NCBI GenBank assembly: GCA_964435025.1
Contig: CAYSXL010000001.1
Span: 1-64,000, forward strand
Length of the DNA: 64,000 bases
Reading direction: 5' to 3'
Source: PWHW01 sp964435025
GTDB lineage: Bacteria; Patescibacteriota; Minisyncoccia; Minisyncoccales; PWPS01
The position numbers and the translations under genes are program-made. Below are positions 1 through 8,189 of the stretch, piece after piece (the stretch's first letter is position 1; each line of letters begins with the position of its first letter). A model generated the notes under the pieces. The model was not told where the DNA came from, made no database searches, and worked only from the letters and a program-made list of their open reading frames with translations.

Positions 1-2
1 TG

Positions 3-425
3 GGCCTGAGAAAAGAACAAAGAAATTGGGAGAAAGAAAGGGAAGAAATAAAAAAAGAACTTGAAGAACTCACCTATAAACTGGAAAACGGAGATCCGTT
101 TGCTATTCTTGCAATTGAAAAGGGGTCAAAAGAAAAAGAGACACGAGAGGAAAGAGCGGAAGCGACCAAGAAACAAGAAAAAAAAGAAGAAGAAGGAAAG
201 GAAACAGGTGACCCGGAAGAAAAGGAGGAAGAAAAACAAGCGCAAGAAGAAAAAGAGAAAAAGGAAGAGCAGAAAGAAAAAAAGAGCGGAGATGGTAAAG
301 GATTTTTTAGGAGTGTGTGGGATTTCATAAAACTTCTTCCTTATTTTTTCCAGGCTATGGGAGGAAGAATATTTGAGTGGATTGCTCAGCTAAAGAAAGA
401 AGATAAAGAGGATAAAAAAAAGTAA
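3..425 (+). CDS. C-terminal part of charged membrane-associated protein (5' cut by window)
   Basis: The reading frame is open from the window edge and stops at TAA, giving the last 140 residues. The visible part starts in a Lys/Glu-rich probable coiled coil, continues as about 60 residues of almost pure K/E/Q low complexity, and ends in a hydrophobic stretch (FFRSVWDFIKLLPYFFQAM, near residues 99-117) followed by a short charged tail. I do not recognise a family. The hydrophobic stretch near the C-terminus could be a membrane or amphipathic anchor. Bias of this kind makes homology calls unreliable. That it is coding rests on the long open frame and the clean end; the true start and any N-terminal domain lie outside the window. 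Confidence 0.6.
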   Translation, partial: GLRKEQRNWEKEREEIKKELEELTYKLENGDPFAILAIEKGSKEKETREERAEATKKQEKKEEEGKETGDPEEKEEEKQAQEEKEKKEEQKEKKSGDGKGFFRSVWDFIKLLPYFFQAMGGRIFEWIAQLKKEDKEDKKK

Positions 426-465
426 AAATCGAAGTGGAGACGTTCGATTTGGTTTTATTAAAATT
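426..465 (+). terminator. Weak putative terminator after the partial gene
   Basis: An 8-bp stem (AAATCGAA with TTCGATTT, 9-base loop) directly follows the stop codon and leads into a T-rich stretch. The stem is AT-rich, so efficiency is doubtful. Confidence 0.35.
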
Positions 466-500
466 TTTAATAATTCAAGGGAAAGCGGAAAACGGTTGTC

Positions 501-534
501 AAGATAATAAAAACCCTCTCTTACGAGAGGGTTT
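501..534 (-). terminator. Rho-independent terminator of the 545-1123 gene
   Basis: A perfect 10-bp stem (AAACCCTCTC with GAGAGGGTTT, loop of 4) lies just past the minus-strand stop. Read on the minus strand it runs into a T-rich tail (TTTATTATCTT), as expected for an intrinsic terminator of the gene transcribed leftwards. Confidence 0.75.
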
Positions 535-544
535 GCTGATGTCC

Positions 545-1123
545 TTAAAAAAGAGCATGCTTGGTGATTTGAGCCATCGTCTCATAATTAACGCTCATAG
601 AATAACCGATGCCGAAATCTTTCTCTTCCTGTTCTCTATTCTCATGGTTCGCCAATTTATGGTGGAAGGTATAATAAAGACTTTTTCCCATTCGGCGGTA
701 ATCTTCATATTTCATCATTCTATGATCGGCTCTTCCCGTAAAGAGGGTACAAATAAGAAAACACAAGTCCGCAGCTTGTTGCCAATGCCAGTAGTCTTTT
801 TCATCTTCAACTTTTGCAAGGTAATCAATGACGTACAAGCTTTTAGGTGGGCTTTCCGCCGCCTTAGCGAGCACTTTAGCGATATATTTGCCACAAAGAA
901 AATATTCAGAGTTGATATTTGCTTTTTGCAAAATAGTATCGGAGATATCTCGCTCAATCATTCTTTCCATTTTCGCAAAAGTTGATTTAAAAATCGTGCC
1001 GGTACCGGATTTTATGCCCTCTTCTTCTTTTTGAAGTTTTTTTGCTTCCCTCATCAGGGCGGTTAGATTTTCCTCAAAATCAACATTGCGCTTGAAATTT
1101 TGGAAATGCAATATTTTACCCAA
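545..1123 (-). CDS. Conserved-looking hypothetical protein, 192 aa
   Basis: A 192-residue soluble protein with no signal peptide or membrane segment and no family I can name. It is rich in charged helices in the first third, then has a compact region with several Trp, Tyr, His and Cys residues (YWHWQQAADLCFLICTLFTG), which suggests a folded helical domain rather than disorder. The start is supported by a strong Shine-Dalgarno sequence (AAGGAGGAAA) just upstream of the ATG. It is a single-gene transcription unit with its own promoter and a clear terminator after the stop, and is divergent from the transglutaminase-like gene. The plus-strand frame that overlaps it has neither signal and is treated as a shadow. 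Confidence 0.75.
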   Translation of the reverse strand: MGKILHFQNFKRNVDFEENLTALMREAKKLQKEEEGIKSGTGTIFKSTFAKMERMIERDISDTILQKANINSEYFLCGKYIAKVLAKAAESPPKSLYVIDYLAKVEDEKDYWHWQQAADLCFLICTLFTGRADHRMMKYEDYRRMGKSLYYTFHHKLANHENREQEEKDFGIGYSMSVNYETMAQITKHALF

Positions 1124-1187
1124 GTTTGTTTCCTCCTTTCCTTTTTACTTATGACTACTTTAAAAGAACCTGCTCCTTTCCCCCTTT

Positions 1188-1217
1188 ATGGTAATATAAA
1201 AAAGGGTGTTGTGTCAA
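1188..1217 (-). promoter_or_regulatory. Promoter for the 545-1123 gene
   Basis: On the minus strand a perfect TTGACA is followed after 18 bases by TACCAT, a four-of-six match to the -10 consensus. The predicted transcript has a leader of about 55 bases that carries the Shine-Dalgarno sequence. Confidence 0.55.
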
Positions 1218-1220
1218 TAG

Positions 1221-1248
1221 TTGTATAAAAAAGCAAAAAAGATATAAT
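1221..1248 (+). promoter_or_regulatory. Promoter for the transglutaminase-like gene
   Basis: TTGTAT, 16 bases, then a perfect TATAAT. The predicted start near 1255 leaves a leader of about 50 bases containing AAAGGAGGGG before the ATG. Confidence 0.65.
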
Positions 1249-1306
1249 AAAGTAAGACCTTTCAAAATTTACTGGCGGACTAAATATTTAAAAGGAGGGG
1301 ATCTTA

Positions 1307-1945
1307 ATGGCAGAAGGAAGATCATTGCGCATTTTTGCGGTATGTTTTTTGGTGGTATGGATACTTTTTGTTCTTTATCCGCAGCCGTATAATTTATTTA
1401 AGAGCGTTTATCGCCTTTTTAATCATCCGGTCAATCCTCAGGCAGAAGGCGTACAGCTCCTTGCTAAGGAGGTTGCCGATATGGATTTATCCGAGGCAGA
1501 AAGTTTTATACTAAAAAGCATTCCTTATGACCATGATTGGAACGTCTACGGTATGCCTTGGTATTTCCCGAAAGCGGAAGAAGTTCTTACCCGTGGGAGA
1601 GGGGATTGCAAATCTCGTTTTATAATAACAGCGTCCGTTTTTGAGAATCTTGATATTCCTTATCACCTTCATCTCTCTTCAACTCATGTGTGGATAGACT
1701 ATGAAGGGAGAAGAGAAACTACCAGGGAGAATAAGGAGATAGCGCTGCTTCTCGCGGACGAGGAAAAGGCCGAGTGGAGAGTTCCGAAAGTGGATTGGGA
1801 GCATACGAAAAATTCTTTCGTGAGGTCGTTTTGGGGAAATATGCCTACTCCTAAAAAGATAATGCTTTTAGAGGGGTCTGTTATATTTCTATTGCTTAAT
1901 CTCTTGTCGGTAGTGATCCTTGATAAAAAGCCGGAAATGATTTGA
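1307..1945 (+). CDS. Membrane-anchored transglutaminase-like cysteine protein
   Basis: 212 residues. An N-terminal hydrophobic segment (about residues 9-24) and a C-terminal one (about 186-204) flank a soluble domain that probably faces outward. In the middle, GRGDCKSR with Cys101, followed by STHVWIDY with His127 and Asp131, has the Cys-His-Asp order of the transglutaminase-like/cysteine-peptidase fold. That makes a protease or transamidase acting on envelope proteins or peptidoglycan peptides the best guess. The start has a strong Shine-Dalgarno sequence (AAAGGAGGGG). It is short for the family, about the size of the core domain only. Substrate and reaction are unknown. Confidence 0.6.
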   Translation: MAEGRSLRIFAVCFLVVWILFVLYPQPYNLFKSVYRLFNHPVNPQAEGVQLLAKEVADMDLSEAESFILKSIPYDHDWNVYGMPWYFPKAEEVLTRGRGDCKSRFIITASVFENLDIPYHLHLSSTHVWIDYEGRRETTRENKEIALLLADEEKAEWRVPKVDWEHTKNSFVRSFWGNMPTPKKIMLLEGSVIFLLLNLLSVVILDKKPEMI

Positions 1946-1957
1946 AGGAAGGTCTTG

Positions 1958-1990
1958 AAAGGGTAGAGCGAATAACTTTACCCTTTTTTA
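1958..1990 (+). terminator. Terminator between transglutaminase-like gene and U32 gene
   Basis: AAAGGGTA pairs with TACCCTTT and is followed by TTTATATAT. The hairpin lies inside the region that a TTG start at 1942 would translate, which argues for the ATG at 1996 as the start of the next gene. Confidence 0.55.
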
Positions 1991-1995
1991 TATAT

Positions 1996-3216
1996 ATGAA
2001 AAATGAAAACAACAAATTTGAACTAATGGCGCCAGTGGGAGATTTTCCAACGCTTACTTCGGCATGTAAAGCGGGAGCGGATGCGGTTTATTTCGGGATA
2101 AGTAACTTTTCTATGAGAACGGGAAAGAAAAATTTCAAGATATCCGAGCTGGGGAAAATAAGGAAAATTTGCAATTCATATCCGCGAAAACCAAAAATGT
2201 ACTTGACCCTTAATACAATTATCTATGACAACGAAATAAATAAACTGGAAAAAACCATCAAAAATATAAAAGGCAAAATAGATGCTGTGATTTGCTGGGA
2301 TTTTGCGGTAATATCCCTTTGCAAAAAATACAAGATACCTTTTTTTATTTCGACCCAGAGCTCCGTTTCCAACACCAAGGCGGCCGAATTTTACAAGAAT
2401 TTAGGGGCAAGGAGAATTGTCTTGGCGCGCGAACTGAATCTACAGCAGATAAAGAGAATCGGAAAGATAGAAAACTTGGAAATAGAAGTTTTTGTTCACG
2501 GGGCAATGTGTGTTTCTCTATCGGGCCGATGCTTTACAAGCCAGTTTCTTTTTAACAAATCCGGAAACAGAGGGGAGTGCCTGCATCCTTGCAGAAGGAC
2601 TTACACCGTAAAGGATGACGAAAAGGGGTACGAACTGAAGCTCAACAAAAACACAGTGATGTCGGCAAAAGACCTTTGTGTTCTACCTTTTATGGAAAAA
2701 CTAAAAAAGATGAACATAAAGTCATTTAAAATAGAAGGAAGAAACAGGGATCCAAGATATGTAGAAACTGTAGTGGGGGTATATAGGAAGGCTCTTGATA
2801 TAAACTTGGGCAAAGAAGAGGTAAAGAGGTACATGAAAGAATTAAAAAGTGTCTATAACCGGGAATTTTCCACGGGGTTTTACCTGGGGAAACCCATGCC
2901 GGAAGATTTTGCCCGGGTCGAAAATTCCGCTGCCACAACTTACAGGGAGTTCTTGGGAAAGGTAACATATTTTTATCCCAAGATAAGTGTTGCTCTCGTA
3001 AGATTGGCAAACAAGCTGGAAAAAGGAGAAAGAATCGTGTTTATTGGAGAAAAAACAGGCGCGGAAGAAACAGAAGTAGGGGAAATGGAAATAGATAAAA
3101 AGAAAACGGTGAAGGCGGAAAAAGGGAGCGAAGTAGGTATAAAAATCGGATTTAAGGCGAAAAAAGGAGACGAAGTATATAAAATAAAAGAAAGATATCA
3201 AAAGTGGTTTGCCTAA
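1996..3216 (+). CDS. Peptidase U32 family protein (YegQ/RlhA-like)
   Basis: 406 residues with the U32 hallmark: the FVHGAMCVSLSGRC segment followed by GECLHPCRR, whose cysteines bind an Fe-S cluster in characterised members. The N-terminus (ELMAPVGD, GADAVYFG) is the usual TIM-barrel beginning. Studied family members such as TrhP/TrhO partners and RlhA make prephenate-dependent hydroxylations on tRNA or 23S rRNA rather than acting as peptidases, so an RNA-modification role is more likely than proteolysis; which RNA cannot be told. The TTG at 1942 would add 18 residues read across a terminator, so I use the ATG, which has no Shine-Dalgarno sequence and an AT-rich upstream stretch. Confidence 0.8.
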   Translation: MKNENNKFELMAPVGDFPTLTSACKAGADAVYFGISNFSMRTGKKNFKISELGKIRKICNSYPRKPKMYLTLNTIIYDNEINKLEKTIKNIKGKIDAVICWDFAVISLCKKYKIPFFISTQSSVSNTKAAEFYKNLGARRIVLARELNLQQIKRIGKIENLEIEVFVHGAMCVSLSGRCFTSQFLFNKSGNRGECLHPCRRTYTVKDDEKGYELKLNKNTVMSAKDLCVLPFMEKLKKMNIKSFKIEGRNRDPRYVETVVGVYRKALDINLGKEEVKRYMKELKSVYNREFSTGFYLGKPMPEDFARVENSAATTYREFLGKVTYFYPKISVALVRLANKLEKGERIVFIGEKTGAEETEVGEMEIDKKKTVKAEKGSEVGIKIGFKAKKGDEVYKIKERYQKWFA

Positions 3217-3250
3217 AAAAAATTATGCTATATAATGAAAAAGACAGGCT

Positions 3251-3859
3251 ATGAAGAAAATATTTTGCTTTGATTTTGACGGGACGATTGCCGACACATT
3301 ACCTCTTATTATAGGGGTGGCTGACGTTCTCTTTAAGAAAATGGAAGGGCGAGAGCTTAGCGGTGATTTTTTGAGAAAAATACGAAAGGAGGGGATTGAG
3401 GAGGTTTTTCGGGAAGCAAAAATACCTTCGTATAAACTATTTTTTTTGTACTTGAAAATTAAAAAAAAGATGAATAAAGGTGTTGCAAGTATTGCGGTGG
3501 ATAAAGAAATGGAAAGAGTATTGAAAGAATTAAAAAATAAAGGACATGTGGTTGGGATTTTGACTTCCAATTCAAATGAGAATGTGATAGATTTCTTAAA
3601 CCATAACGATTTAGACTTTTTTGACTTTGTCAAAACGTCAGGTGTTTTGGGGAAGGGTAGGGAAATTAAAAAATTAAAACAACAAGGGAGGGATTTTTTT
3701 TATATTGGTGACGAGGTGAGGGACATAAAAGCGGGGAAAAAAGCAAACGTAAAGACGGTTGCGGTACCTTGGGGGCTTAGCTCCAGAAAGGCGCTACAGA
3801 AGGCGAGACCCGATGTGCTGATAGAAAGACCCGGAGATCTGTTGGATTTTTCCTTGTAA
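3251..3859 (+). CDS. HAD-superfamily hydrolase (phosphoglycolate phosphatase-like)
   Basis: 202 residues. The HAD signature is complete: FDFDGT with nucleophile Asp8 and acid/base Asp10, motif II in GILTSNS, a conserved Lys before the last motif, and GDEVRDIKAG as motif IV with the Mg-binding acidic residues. A helical cap of about 60 residues sits between motifs I and II, as in subclass I (Gph/PGP-like) enzymes. It probably dephosphorylates a small metabolite such as 2-phosphoglycolate or a sugar phosphate, but cap sequence alone does not fix the substrate. A TATAAT-like box lies about 15 bases before the start, suggesting a very short leader. It precedes the glycogen operon. Confidence 0.8.
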   Translation: MKKIFCFDFDGTIADTLPLIIGVADVLFKKMEGRELSGDFLRKIRKEGIEEVFREAKIPSYKLFFLYLKIKKKMNKGVASIAVDKEMERVLKELKNKGHVVGILTSNSNENVIDFLNHNDLDFFDFVKTSGVLGKGREIKKLKQQGRDFFYIGDEVRDIKAGKKANVKTVAVPWGLSSRKALQKARPDVLIERPGDLLDFSL

Positions 3860-3905
3860 AGATTGAATTCCTGTCAGTGAATTTACTTTGTTTTCTGAAA
3901 TTTTT

Positions 3906-5105
3906 ATGAAGAAAAAAATACTTATGTTTGGCTGGGAGTTTCCTCCTCATAACAGTGGAGGACTGGGTACGGCTTGTCACGGTCTTACAAAAGCACTAAT
4001 AAAAAAGCAAACCGAAATTATTTTTGTGCTCCCCAAGAAATTGAAAGGAGTAGATGAAAGCTTCTTAAAGATAATTTCTCCCGATGCTCCGTATACGGTG
4101 ATGCATGCTTTCGATTCGCCGCTGAGCCCTTATTTAAACGTAAAGAGCTATGCTTCGGATGTTTTTAAAGATGAACCGATATACGGAAGAGATCTTTTTG
4201 AAGAGGTCTCGCGCTATGCTTTTTTCGGGGAGGCTATCGCAAAAAGAAGAGATTTTCAAATTATTCACGCGCACGACTGGCTTTCTTTCGGAGCGGGCAT
4301 AAAGGCGAAAGAAAAAACGGGAAATCCTCTTATTGTCCATGTTCACGCTACGGAGTTTGATAGGGGGGGCGGAAATAGTATCGATTCGCGGGTCTATAAA
4401 ATTGAAAGAGAGGGAATGGAAAAAGCGGACAAAGTTATCGCTAACAGTAATTTTATGAAAAGCATAATTGTCAGGCACTACGGAATTCCGGAAGAAAAAA
4501 TAGAAGTAGTACATAACGGCATTGATTTTTCAGAAGAAGATACCGCGACTGAAAGTACGCATAAAATAAAAGAAGCCGGGAAAAAAATAGTTCTTTTTGT
4601 TGGAAGATTGACACTTCAAAAAGGCCCTGATTATTTTATTGCTTGCGCGAAGAAAGTGTGTGATTTTAGTGATGATATCTTTTTTGTGATTTCGGGATCC
4701 GGGGACATGGAGCAGCAATTATTGGAAAAAGTAGCCGCAATGGGAATTTCCGACAAAGTCCTTTTCACGGGTTTTTTGCGCGGAGAAAGGTTAAAAGAGA
4801 TGTATAAAATGGCGGACCTTTTTGTATTGCCGTCAGTATCGGAGCCGTTTGGAATAACACCGCTGGAATCGCTCATAAACGGCACCCCCGTGCTTCTTTC
4901 AAAACAATCGGGAGTTTCGGAGGTTCTCGAACATGCACTTAAGGTTGATTTTTGGGATACCGAGGAGATGGCGAATAAAATTATTTCCGCGTTAAATTAC
5001 GAACCGGTTTGTAATTGTCTTAAAGAATATGGCCGCAAAGAGGCGAGAAACATAACTTGGGATAAGGCAGCGGAAAAATGTATAGATATATACAACACTT
5101 TATAA
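3906..5105 (+). CDS. Glycogen synthase-like glycosyltransferase (GT4/GT5, GT-B fold)
   Basis: 399 residues. The N-terminal Rossmann domain opens with FGWEFPPHNSGGLGTA, the glycine loop of starch/glycogen synthase-like enzymes. The C-terminal domain carries FVGRLTLQKGPDYF and the E-x7-E block SVSEPFGITPLESLINGTPV that binds the nucleotide sugar. No membrane segment is seen, so it is cytosolic. It is first in a run with GH57, GT3 and GH133 genes, pointing to alpha-glucan synthesis or primer formation. It could use ADP- or UDP-glucose, and could instead act on another glycan. A TTG 18 bases upstream would add six residues; the ATG gives the normal N-terminus of a beta strand. Confidence 0.8.
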   Translation: MKKKILMFGWEFPPHNSGGLGTACHGLTKALIKKQTEIIFVLPKKLKGVDESFLKIISPDAPYTVMHAFDSPLSPYLNVKSYASDVFKDEPIYGRDLFEEVSRYAFFGEAIAKRRDFQIIHAHDWLSFGAGIKAKEKTGNPLIVHVHATEFDRGGGNSIDSRVYKIEREGMEKADKVIANSNFMKSIIVRHYGIPEEKIEVVHNGIDFSEEDTATESTHKIKEAGKKIVLFVGRLTLQKGPDYFIACAKKVCDFSDDIFFVISGSGDMEQQLLEKVAAMGISDKVLFTGFLRGERLKEMYKMADLFVLPSVSEPFGITPLESLINGTPVLLSKQSGVSEVLEHALKVDFWDTEEMANKIISALNYEPVCNCLKEYGRKEARNITWDKAAEKCIDIYNTL

Positions 5106-5200
5106 AAAACGGGCTTTGTCTTTGTTTTTCGGTCTTTAAAGAAAAATTGTTTTAATTATTACCGGACGGTATTCGTTTGCCATCCGTTATTTACAAAATT

Positions 5201-6430
5201 ATGCCTTCTGTTTGCTTTTACTTCCAAGTCCATCAACCTTTTAGAATAAAAAAATACAGTTTTTTTGATATAGGAAAAGATTCTTCTTATTTTAATGAAG
5301 AAAAGGGCAGTGACCTTAACAATCGCTTTGTAATGCAAAAGGTTGCGCACAAATGCTATATTCCTACCAATAAAATGCTTCTTCATCTTTTGAGGAAGTA
5401 TCCCGATTTTCATTTCAGTTTTTCTTTTTCCGGGGTAGCGCTCGAACAAATGGAAAAGTATTCGCCCGAGGCGCTTGCAAGTTTCCAAGAGCTTGTAGAC
5501 ACGGGAAGAGTGGAAATACTCGGCGAAACCTATTATCATTCTCTTGCTTTTTTATATTCAAAAGAAGAGTTCAGAAAACAGGTACTCATGAACCGGAGAA
5601 AAATAGAAGAACTGTTTTCGGTGAAGCCGCGCATTTTCCGATGTACGGAACTTGCCTATAGTAACGATATTGCCAAAGAAGCGGAAAAAATGGGATTTAA
5701 AGGAATTCTTGGAGAAGGAGTGGACTCGATTCTGGGATGGAGAAGCCCCAATTTTCTTTATAAGTCCAAAGGAGCGGATATCAAGCTTTTTTTGAAGAAT
5801 TATCGTCTTTCCGATGACATTGCCTTCCGTTTTTCCGAACGAAGTTGGAAAGAGTATCCTCTCACGGCGGACAAATTCGCTAACTGGCTTTCGCAGGCAA
5901 ACGGAAGCGGGGAGACGGTCAATTTGTTTATGGATTATGAAACTTTTGGAGAGCATCAGTGGGAAGAAACGGGGATTTTCAAGTTCCTGGAAGATCTTCC
6001 CGAGAAGGTGCTAAGAGACAAGGACAATAATTTTTTGACACTTTCCCAGTGTGAAAACAGATATCCCGTCAGAGATGAGATAGATGTTCATCATATAACT
6101 TCTTGGGCCGATTTGGAGCGGGATTTGTCGGCTTGGATGGGGAATGAAATGCAGAAAGATGCTCTGCAAAAACTTTATGCCTTAGAAAAAGATGTGCTTG
6201 CCACTGGAGATGAAGAAATTATTGACTGTTGGAGAAAGTTGCAAACTTCCGATCAAGTTTATTATATGAGCACCAAAGGAATGGGAGATGGAACGGTGCA
6301 TAATTATTTTAGCCCCTACGGATCACCATATGACGCCTTTATTTATTTTATTAATGTTTTAAGCGATTTTAAATTGAGAATAAAAGATAATCAAAAAAAA
6401 TATGTTGAAAGAAATAAGGCCGAAGTGTGA
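5201..6430 (+). CDS. GH57 family alpha-amylase-like glycoside hydrolase
   Basis: 409 residues beginning VCFYFQVHQPFR, the GH57 motif 1. The catalytic nucleophile is Glu150 in FRCTELAYSND and the acid/base is Asp245 in MDYETFGEHQW; motif 2 (SFSFSGVALEQ) and motif HYSLAF-like YYHSLAF are also present, so the enzyme looks complete. GH57 members of this size hydrolyse or transfer alpha-1,4 (sometimes alpha-1,6) glucan. The context with two glucan synthases and a debranching enzyme indicates a cytoplasmic role in glycogen turnover. The ATG at 5201 is preferred to a TTG eight codons earlier because the motif-1 strand begins directly after it. The 3' end overlaps the next gene by 29 bases, suggesting translational coupling. 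Confidence 0.88.
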   Translation: MPSVCFYFQVHQPFRIKKYSFFDIGKDSSYFNEEKGSDLNNRFVMQKVAHKCYIPTNKMLLHLLRKYPDFHFSFSFSGVALEQMEKYSPEALASFQELVDTGRVEILGETYYHSLAFLYSKEEFRKQVLMNRRKIEELFSVKPRIFRCTELAYSNDIAKEAEKMGFKGILGEGVDSILGWRSPNFLYKSKGADIKLFLKNYRLSDDIAFRFSERSWKEYPLTADKFANWLSQANGSGETVNLFMDYETFGEHQWEETGIFKFLEDLPEKVLRDKDNNFLTLSQCENRYPVRDEIDVHHITSWADLERDLSAWMGNEMQKDALQKLYALEKDVLATGDEEIIDCWRKLQTSDQVYYMSTKGMGDGTVHNYFSPYGSPYDAFIYFINVLSDFKLRIKDNQKKYVERNKAEV

Positions 6431-8189
6431 CAAATTATTCGAAGTTTCTTTTGAAGTTTCCAACAGGGTTGGGGGGATTTATCGTGTCCTTGAATCGAAG
6501 GCGGAAAAAATGATGTATCACTATGGGGAAAATTATTATCTTATCGGCCCTTATTACAAAGAAAAAGCGCGAGGAGAATTTAGAGAGGAAGCGGCTCCGG
6601 CAAAAATGAGGAAGGTCTTTCAAAAATTAGAGCAGGAAGGAATAAGGTGCCACTACGGAAGATGGCTTGTAAAAGGGAAACCCTTGGCAATACTTATTGA
6701 TTTTAATGATTATTTTTACAAAGTGGATGAAGCGAAAAAAGAGATGTGGGACAACTACGGAGTTGACTCTTTGGATACGGGATATGATTTTAACGAGCCC
6801 ACGTGTTGGTCGTATGCCGCAGGAAGGCTCATACGCGAAATTACTTCCTTGTACGAAAAAGAAAAGATAGTGGCGCACTTCCATGAGTGGCTTTCCGGTC
6901 CGGCATTGCTTTATCTTCACAAAACAAAAACAGATGTTAAAACCGTATTTACTACTCACGCGACCAGCTTGGGAAGGACTCTCGCGTTTCATAGTATTAA
7001 CTTTTATTCTACGATAGGGGATATAAAGCCCGACGAAGAAGCGAAAAAATACAAGGTTTTTCCGAAGCACTCGGTAGAAAAAGCGGCTGCGAAAGCATGT
7101 GATATTTTTACGACGGTAAGTGAAATAACCGGCATGGAAGCGGAAAATTTCTTGGGGAGAAAACCGGACTACCTTCTTCCCAATGGGCTCGATATCGAGA
7201 AATTTTTGAGTTTCGAAGACATTGTTGTTAAGCACAGGCTTCAAAGAAGGAGGCTTAGGAACTTTGTTGCTTCGTATTTCTTCCCCTATTACACTTTTGA
7301 TTTGGAGAAGACACTTTTTTATTTCATTATCGGGAGAAACGAGCTTCGCGCTAAAGGAATAGATATTTTTATCGACTCTTTAGGAAAGCTAAACAGAAAA
7401 ATGTGCGAGGAAAAGAGTGATAGAACCGTAGTGGCCTTCTTTTTCGTTCCTGCTGACGTAAAGGGAGTAAACCCCGCGCTTCTTGAGAATATCGAGTATT
7501 TTCGGGATCTTCAGGATACACTTGAAGGAACTTTTCCGGAAATAGAAGAGCGCATCACATATCATATTTTGCGTGATAAGGAACTAACAAAGAAGAATTT
7601 GATTGGTGATGACTATCTTTTTGAAATTGAAAGAAAGCTACACAGAATGAAAAGAAAAGAGGAAAATCCGTCCTTGTCTACGCACCACTTAAACTCCTTA
7701 CACGACGAAATAATGAACCGACTTAAAGAGGCGCAACTTTTAAATAGGGAAGAAGATAGAGTGAAAATAATTTATTATCCCGTTTATCTTACCGGGCACG
7801 ATGGGCTTTCTAATTTGAGCTATGAGGAAGCTCTTGAGGCTTGCCATTTGGGAGTGTTCCCGAGTTTTTACGAGCCTTGGGGATATACCCCACTTGAGGC
7901 CGCCGCCCTGGGAGTATCTTCGGTAACGACTGATTTAGCGGGATTCGGAAGATTTCGAAAAAAATTGGAAGTAAAGGAGAAAAGACCGGGAATTTATGTA
8001 CTGGAAAGAGAAAAGAAAGACGATGAGGATATAGTTAGTGATCTTCATAAGTTTTTGTACGAGTTTATGAAGACTACGCGAAGAGAGCGAGTAGAGAATA
8101 AAATCGAAGCTAGGAAAATTGCCGCTAACGCCGATTGGAGAAGTTTTGTTCTTCATTATATAGAAGCTCATAACGCTACGCAAAAATAA
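6402..8189 (+). CDS. Glycogen synthase, eukaryotic-type GT3 family
   Basis: 595 residues that match the animal/fungal glycogen synthase pattern rather than bacterial GlgA. The N-terminus reads EVSFEVSNRVGGIYRVLESK and YYLIGPYY. Later come TVFTTHATSLGR, TVSEITGMEAENFLGRKP, LLPNGLDI, and the C-terminal block GVFPSFYEPWGYTPLEAAAL plus SVTTDLAGFG. GT3 enzymes transfer glucose from UDP-glucose to the non-reducing end of alpha-1,4-glucan. It lacks the long regulatory tails of eukaryotic enzymes and is somewhat shorter (eukaryotic ones are about 700). It overlaps both neighbours, so it belongs to one operon with GH57 and GH133. GalU encoded at 33.7 kb could supply UDP-glucose. Confidence 0.85.
   Translation: MLKEIRPKCDKLFEVSFEVSNRVGGIYRVLESKAEKMMYHYGENYYLIGPYYKEKARGEFREEAAPAKMRKVFQKLEQEGIRCHYGRWLVKGKPLAILIDFNDYFYKVDEAKKEMWDNYGVDSLDTGYDFNEPTCWSYAAGRLIREITSLYEKEKIVAHFHEWLSGPALLYLHKTKTDVKTVFTTHATSLGRTLAFHSINFYSTIGDIKPDEEAKKYKVFPKHSVEKAAAKACDIFTTVSEITGMEAENFLGRKPDYLLPNGLDIEKFLSFEDIVVKHRLQRRRLRNFVASYFFPYYTFDLEKTLFYFIIGRNELRAKGIDIFIDSLGKLNRKMCEEKSDRTVVAFFFVPADVKGVNPALLENIEYFRDLQDTLEGTFPEIEERITYHILRDKELTKKNLIGDDYLFEIERKLHRMKRKEENPSLSTHHLNSLHDEIMNRLKEAQLLNREEDRVKIIYYPVYLTGHDGLSNLSYEEALEACHLGVFPSFYEPWGYTPLEAAALGVSSVTTDLAGFGRFRKKLEVKEKRPGIYVLEREKKDDEDIVSDLHKFLYEFMKTTRRERVENKIEARKIAANADWRSFVLHYIEAHNATQK

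Noticed and set aside
61..330. Lys/Arg-rich 89-residue frame at the left edge
   Set aside because: It is an out-of-frame reading of the K/E-rich partial gene; the real frame is open to the window edge and ends with a hydrophobic segment.
434..985. 183-residue plus-strand frame
   Set aside because: It lies antisense to the 545-1123 gene, which has the promoter, Shine-Dalgarno sequence and terminator; the frame has none and looks like a shadow.
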